Assembly: GCA_910587555.1 (NCBI GenBank)
Contig: CAJULV010000021.1
Span: 1 to 9,860, forward strand
Source: an uncultured Acetatifactor sp.
Lineage (GTDB): Bacteria; Bacillota; Clostridia; Lachnospirales; Lachnospiraceae
Direction of reading: 5' to 3'
Length of the DNA stretch: 9,860 nucleotides
Part shown: piece after piece, positions 6,654 through 9,860 of the stretch
Position numbering within the stretch: position 1 is the stretch's first letter
How the letters are laid out: each line of letters starts with the position of its first letter
Made by a program: the position numbers and the translations under genes
Notes under the pieces: model-generated
Told to the model about the DNA's origin: nothing
What the model saw: only the letters and a program-made list of their open reading frames with translations
Database searches by the model: none

Positions 6654-6698
6654 TATACTGCACACCAATTGAATTTGCAGTGCAACCCGAGCAGTATA
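6654..6698. repeat. Nested inverted repeats in the tyrS leader
   Basis: A perfect 8-bp inverted repeat TATACTGC/GCAGTATA (6654-6661 with 6691-6698) encloses 29 bases that contain a second one, TTGCA-G-TGCAA (6675-6685). It lies between the AAA/nuclease stop (6710) and the tyrS start (6605). Without a T run it is not a clear terminator; a leader stem-loop or operator is possible. I could not find a convincing promoter for tyrS here. Confidence 0.5.
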
Positions 6699-6709
6699 AC
6701 TAAATGCTG

Positions 6710-8437
6710 TCATATTTTTATATGGCCCTGCTGCTCTTCCGGCGGGGATTGCGGCGGCACTGGTTTGCCCTGCAGCATCACCCGGCACTGCTTCCGGAAA
6801 AAGGCTATGCCATAGCATAACACGTCGTCGTAATCCTCCAGAAACGACTCTTTATAGCCCCGCTCCCCCATCTGCCTTAACGCTTCCCCACACTTCTTCG
6901 GCAGATCCTCCTTTTTCCCGGCACGCTTTGCTTCAAACAGAGCAACCCGGCCGGCCGTGTAATCCTTCACCACAACATCACTCCGGCCTTCCCCATACTC
7001 ACGGTTGGATTCCACCTGAAAACCGCCCCCTGCAAAAATACCTGCCAGAAAAGCATGGTAGAAGTCTTCCTTATAATCATAATAACTGATGGATTTTCGA
7101 AGCAGAGCCGTTATCTCGGAAGATATTTTTTCCGCATCTCCGTTCCACACCGCCGAAAACAGCTCCCTGCGGTCCAATCCCTCCACCGTTGCCTTAAACC
7201 AGTCCGCTATGGTGTCCCTGAAAATAGTCCTGATTTCCTTATTCGGTATTTGCAGGCTCACTTCCGAATCCTCTGTCCCCATCTTCCGCCCTGCCTCCCT
7301 CACCGGCGTCAGATATCCCGTCAGATACAAAATCCCCCAGAAATCGTTTTCCGCGGCTTTGTCAAAATCATAAGTAGATTCCTCCGTGATCCTGACTTTC
7401 ACATAGCCTCCGGACAGCAGTGTTTCAAATTTATCATTGACCTCCATTCCCTTTTTTCCAATAAAACGTTTGATAATATCATTGTGACTGGTATCCTTCC
7501 AATAGCTCCCGGGCATCATTTCCGGGTCTGATCCCAAGTCATTCAGATAATTTACCACATCCCACGGACAATAAATATCATATGCCCCGAAATGATAGCC
7601 GTCGTACCATTCTTTCACCAAAGCGCTTCTGGAAGAAAAGCCTGCCTTGTCCAAAAGCCCTTCCACCTCTTCCCCGGTAAAGCCAAAGCAGTCAAGATAA
7701 TTTTTCCCTGAAACAGAATTGGACTTAAAATGATTGGTCCCGGTAAATATGCTCTCTCTCGCAATCCGCAGGCACCCTGTCACAACTGCAAACTTCAGAA
7801 AATCATTGGTCTTTAAAGCAGTACTCATCACACTGCGGATCATGTCCAGCATTTCCTGATAATATCCGTATTCATTTGCTTTCGCCAAAGGAACATCATA
7901 TTCGTCAATCAGCAGTATCACCGGTCTGCCATAATGCATATACAGCATCCTCGTAAGCATAAACAGGCTGTTTTCCACCTCTGCCCTGGCAGCTTCTCCG
8001 TCCCGCAGCCGTCGAAAACGCTTTCTGTCTCCCTCATCCACTTTGCCGCTTTCCAACAGTCCGGCATATTCCACGCACAGGCTTGAAATGTTATAGGCAA
8101 ACTGATTATAGGAATCCAGAAAACTGCATTTTGCCATATCCTTGAAGCTGACAGACAGTACCGGCCACTGATTCATCCATTCCCTGCACAGCGCTTTATG
8201 CTTTGTGACTTCCAGTCCTTCGAAAATCTCTCTGCTGTCCCTGCGGATATCAAAAAAGTACTTCAGCATACTCATGGCCAGTGTCTTGCCAAACCTCCTG
8301 GGACGCGTAATCAGGTTCACTTTGCAGCTATCCTGCAGCAGTTCAACAATCAGCTTTGTCTTGTCCACATAATATCCCCCGCTCAGACGGAACTGCTCAA
8401 AATTCTCCTCGCCAACCGGTATTGCAAATTTCCCCAT
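6710..8437 (-). CDS. AAA-ATPase-like / PD-(D/E)XK nuclease-like protein
   Basis: A 575-aa fusion of the AAA-ATPase-like (PF09820 type) and PD-(D/E)XK (PF08011 type) domains, as judged from recognised motifs. The N-terminus carries YYVDKT (22-27) and the family's variant P-loop TRPRRFGKT (44-52). Walker B is VILLIDEYD (173-181) with Asp178 and Glu179. TGCLRIARESIF (220-231) and WYDGYHFG (277-284) are family hallmarks. The C-terminal nuclease motif is GRSDVVV with Asp487, then FEAK with Glu502 and Lys504, and a conserved Gln522, so the active site looks complete. Proteins like this are multiplied in many gut Firmicutes and Bacteroidetes genomes and their job is not established. The start at 8435-8437 has GGGGAG three bases away, which is rather close. 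The last ~20 residues are Pro/Gln-rich and look unstructured. Confidence 0.93.
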   Translation of the reverse strand: MGKFAIPVGEENFEQFRLSGGYYVDKTKLIVELLQDSCKVNLITRPRRFGKTLAMSMLKYFFDIRRDSREIFEGLEVTKHKALCREWMNQWPVLSVSFKDMAKCSFLDSYNQFAYNISSLCVEYAGLLESGKVDEGDRKRFRRLRDGEAARAEVENSLFMLTRMLYMHYGRPVILLIDEYDVPLAKANEYGYYQEMLDMIRSVMSTALKTNDFLKFAVVTGCLRIARESIFTGTNHFKSNSVSGKNYLDCFGFTGEEVEGLLDKAGFSSRSALVKEWYDGYHFGAYDIYCPWDVVNYLNDLGSDPEMMPGSYWKDTSHNDIIKRFIGKKGMEVNDKFETLLSGGYVKVRITEESTYDFDKAAENDFWGILYLTGYLTPVREAGRKMGTEDSEVSLQIPNKEIRTIFRDTIADWFKATVEGLDRRELFSAVWNGDAEKISSEITALLRKSISYYDYKEDFYHAFLAGIFAGGGFQVESNREYGEGRSDVVVKDYTAGRVALFEAKRAGKKEDLPKKCGEALRQMGERGYKESFLEDYDDVLCYGIAFFRKQCRVMLQGKPVPPQSPPEEQQGHIKI

Positions 8438-8454
8438 ATACTCCCCGCTTCCTG

Positions 8455-8466
8455 CTCTGTTTCACC
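8455..8466 (-). repeat. Leader element GGTGAAACAGAG before the AAA/nuclease gene (copy A)
   Basis: On the minus strand GGTGAAACAGAG lies 17 bases before the AAA/nuclease ATG. An identical 12-mer is found before the VWA gene (9791-9802), and in both places purine-rich sequence and the start codon follow. It may be a shared regulatory or translation element, or the remains of a duplicated leader. Confidence 0.45.
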
Positions 8467-8554
8467 CTGCACATTTCTGCCCCTGCTGCCTGTGTGACAT
8501 CCCACTGACGGTGATCTGCCCAGGATTCCCCACCCCCACATCCAGTGCCTTCTG

Positions 8555-9757
8555 TCATCGGTTCGCCATCAGCTTCACCATTGCCTTGTTCAACCCGTCC
8601 ACTGTCAGCTTGTACATGGGAAACAGTTCCTTCACCGCAGTCTCCGCTTCCCGCCAGGGGGCCCGGCCGGGAGCCATCTTGGGATTCAGCCACACAACTT
8701 TCTTATATTTCTTCTTCATCAGCTGCAGCCATTCATAACCGGACAGGCCGCCGTTGGGGCCTCTGTAGTTCCCGGTATCGGAATAAAGCTCCTCCGGCGC
8801 CATGGCCGCGTCCCCTACAATGATCACCTTGTAGTCGCTTCCCACATTGCGGAACATCCACTCCGTGTCCACCCAGTCTCCGTTCTCACACTCCGGGGTC
8901 TTGTAGAGCTTGCTGTAGATACAGTTGTGGAAATAATAGGTCTTTACGTCCTTGTAGTGATTGGACTTATGAATGGCCTGGAATAAATCGTTCAGCAGGC
9001 TGCTGAAAGGGATCATGGTGCCGCCGGAGTCCATTAAAAGCAACAGCTTCACTGCATTTTTCCGGGGCTTCTGCATAACAATCTGCAGACAGCCGCCGTT
9101 GTTGCAGGTCTTGTCCACGGTGCCGTTAATGTCCAGTTCCGTCTCCGGAATGTCCAGTCTGCTGGAAAACTGCCTTAATTTACGAAACGCCATCTGGAAC
9201 TGCCTGTTGTCCAGGACTCTGTCGTCCCGAAAATCCCGGTACTTCCTGGCCCCAACCACCGCAAAGGCAGACTGGTAGCCTGTTTTGCCGCCCACCCGGA
9301 CGCCGCCTACATTTCCGCCCGTATTGCCGAAGGAGGTCTTGCCCATGGTACCGATCCAGAAGCTTCCGCCGTTGTGCTCGCTGTCCTGGTCTTTCAGACG
9401 CTGCCTGAATTTCTCCTCCACATCCTCCTTGTCGATCTGGAGATCCTCCATTTTGTTCATATGATCCCTGGCCTCCTCGTGAGCCAGTTCCATCATGTCG
9501 GACTTATCCAGCCAACGGAGCATCTCCTTGCCCACTTCCGTCTCCCTCTGGGCCGCCTTGAAGCACTCTTCAAAAGCCATGTCGAATTTGTCAAAATCCG
9601 TCTCGCTCTTCACCAGTATCATCCGGGCCGTGTAATAGAACTGGGTCAGGGAGCTGCCGCAAAGCCCCTTGTCCAGAGCCTCCTGGAAGGTAAGCCACTC
9701 TCCCAAAGTAACCCGAAGCCCTTTTTCCCTCAAGACCTCAAAAAATTTTATAAACAT
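8555..9757 (-). CDS. VWA domain protein, CoxE-like, with variant metal site
   Basis: A 400-aa cytoplasmic protein with no signal peptide. Residues 1-125 are helical and resemble the N-terminal part of CoxE-type proteins; 130-165 is Gly-rich and probably flexible; a von Willebrand A fold begins near 235. Its metal site reads MDSGGT (242-247) instead of D-x-S-x-S: Asp243 is kept, but the second Ser position is Gly. TYYFHNCIY (273-281) and VIIVGDAAMAPEEL (311-324) follow, and Asp316 probably completes the site. From memory, related proteobacterial proteins carry D-x-GGSM, so the variant seems to belong to a subfamily. Such proteins usually pair with a MoxR AAA ATPase as a chaperone-like system; none is visible here, but the right edge is only 100 bases away. 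The ATG at 9755-9757 is preceded by GGAGAAGGG. Confidence 0.85.
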   Translation of the reverse strand: MFIKFFEVLREKGLRVTLGEWLTFQEALDKGLCGSSLTQFYYTARMILVKSETDFDKFDMAFEECFKAAQRETEVGKEMLRWLDKSDMMELAHEEARDHMNKMEDLQIDKEDVEEKFRQRLKDQDSEHNGGSFWIGTMGKTSFGNTGGNVGGVRVGGKTGYQSAFAVVGARKYRDFRDDRVLDNRQFQMAFRKLRQFSSRLDIPETELDINGTVDKTCNNGGCLQIVMQKPRKNAVKLLLLMDSGGTMIPFSSLLNDLFQAIHKSNHYKDVKTYYFHNCIYSKLYKTPECENGDWVDTEWMFRNVGSDYKVIIVGDAAMAPEELYSDTGNYRGPNGGLSGYEWLQLMKKKYKKVVWLNPKMAPGRAPWREAETAVKELFPMYKLTVDGLNKAMVKLMANR

Positions 9758-9784
9758 ATCCTATCCCTTCTCCTGCTCCTCTCG

Positions 9785-9859
9785 GCTTTCCTCTGTTTCA
9801 CCGCTTTCTTATCTGTTTCACTGCTTTTTATTCGCTTCACTGCTTCTTATCTGTTTCAC
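9785..9859. repeat. Degenerate tandem repeat, about 19 bp x 4, cut by the window edge
   Basis: Four head-to-tail units of 17, 20, 19 and 19 bp each end in TTCAC on plus (GTGAA on minus): 9785-9801, 9802-9821, 9822-9840 and 9841-9859. The second and fourth share CTTATCTGTTTCAC. All three minus-strand frames meet a stop codon within or just after this array, so it is not the body of a gene, although an upstream gene could end inside it. The first unit contains the 12-mer shared with the leader at 8455-8466. The array may go on beyond the window. Confidence 0.75.
9791..9802 (-). repeat. Leader element GGTGAAACAGAG before the VWA gene (copy B)
   Basis: Identical to the element at 8455-8466, here 33 bases before the VWA ATG and forming the unit of the tandem array nearest that gene. 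The same minus-strand orientation relative to a start codon in both places is the reason for listing it. Confidence 0.45.
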
Positions 9860-9860
9860 T

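Noticed and set aside
8397..8693. A 98-codon minus-strand frame joining the VWA 3' end to the AAA/nuclease 5' end
   Set aside because: It overlaps both real genes in another frame, has Gly/Glu-rich low-complexity content and no family signal.

Overview
The window looks like chromosomal DNA from a Gram-positive anaerobe of the Clostridia, probably a gut Lachnospiraceae-type organism. This is inferred from mixed base composition near 50% GC, AGGAG-type ribosome binding sites, a consensus vegetative promoter, a short Gram-positive type lipobox, and the gene families present (Uma2-like and AAA/PD-(D/E)XK proteins that are abundant in such genomes). No 16S or other species marker is present, so the assignment is inference.

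Layout. Six of the seven main genes are on the minus strand; only the SGNH hydrolase is on plus. From left to right: about 320 bases downstream of the serpin that hold a hairpin and a possible degraded zinc-knuckle mini-gene (34-294); a lipoprotein serpin (323-1729); a 280-base gap with three consecutive inverted repeats; a zinc-ribbon class I SAM methyltransferase (2012-2890); a divergent promoter region with a perfect sigma-A type promoter for an exported SGNH esterase that carries a TolA-like Ala/Glu/Lys stalk and a C-terminal membrane anchor (3029-4669); an Uma2-type nuclease-fold gene that seems split by a frameshift at a run of six A (4709-5343); tyrS (5361-6605); an AAA-ATPase/PD-(D/E)XK protein (6710-8437); and a VWA/CoxE-like protein with a variant metal site (8555-9757), preceded at the right edge by a short tandem repeat.

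How the genes fit together. The serpin and the SGNH protein are both predicted to act outside the membrane, one tethered by lipid and the other by a transmembrane helix on a long stalk, so this part of the window is about the cell surface and its contact with outside proteases and polymers. The right half (Uma2, AAA/PD-(D/E)XK, VWA) contains families of mostly unknown cellular function around the housekeeping gene tyrS. The VWA protein normally works with a MoxR-type AAA ATPase, which would be expected just beyond the right edge. The Uma2 reading frame begins 17 bases after the tyrS stop behind a plausible ribosome binding site, so it may be read from the tyrS transcript.

I found no CRISPR array, rRNA, tRNA, insertion sequence or T-box. 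The points most worth a second look are the Uma2 frameshift site, the lengthened Met-rich serpin loop, the stalked SGNH protein, the shared leader element before the two rightmost genes, and the zinc-knuckle mini-frame at the left edge.
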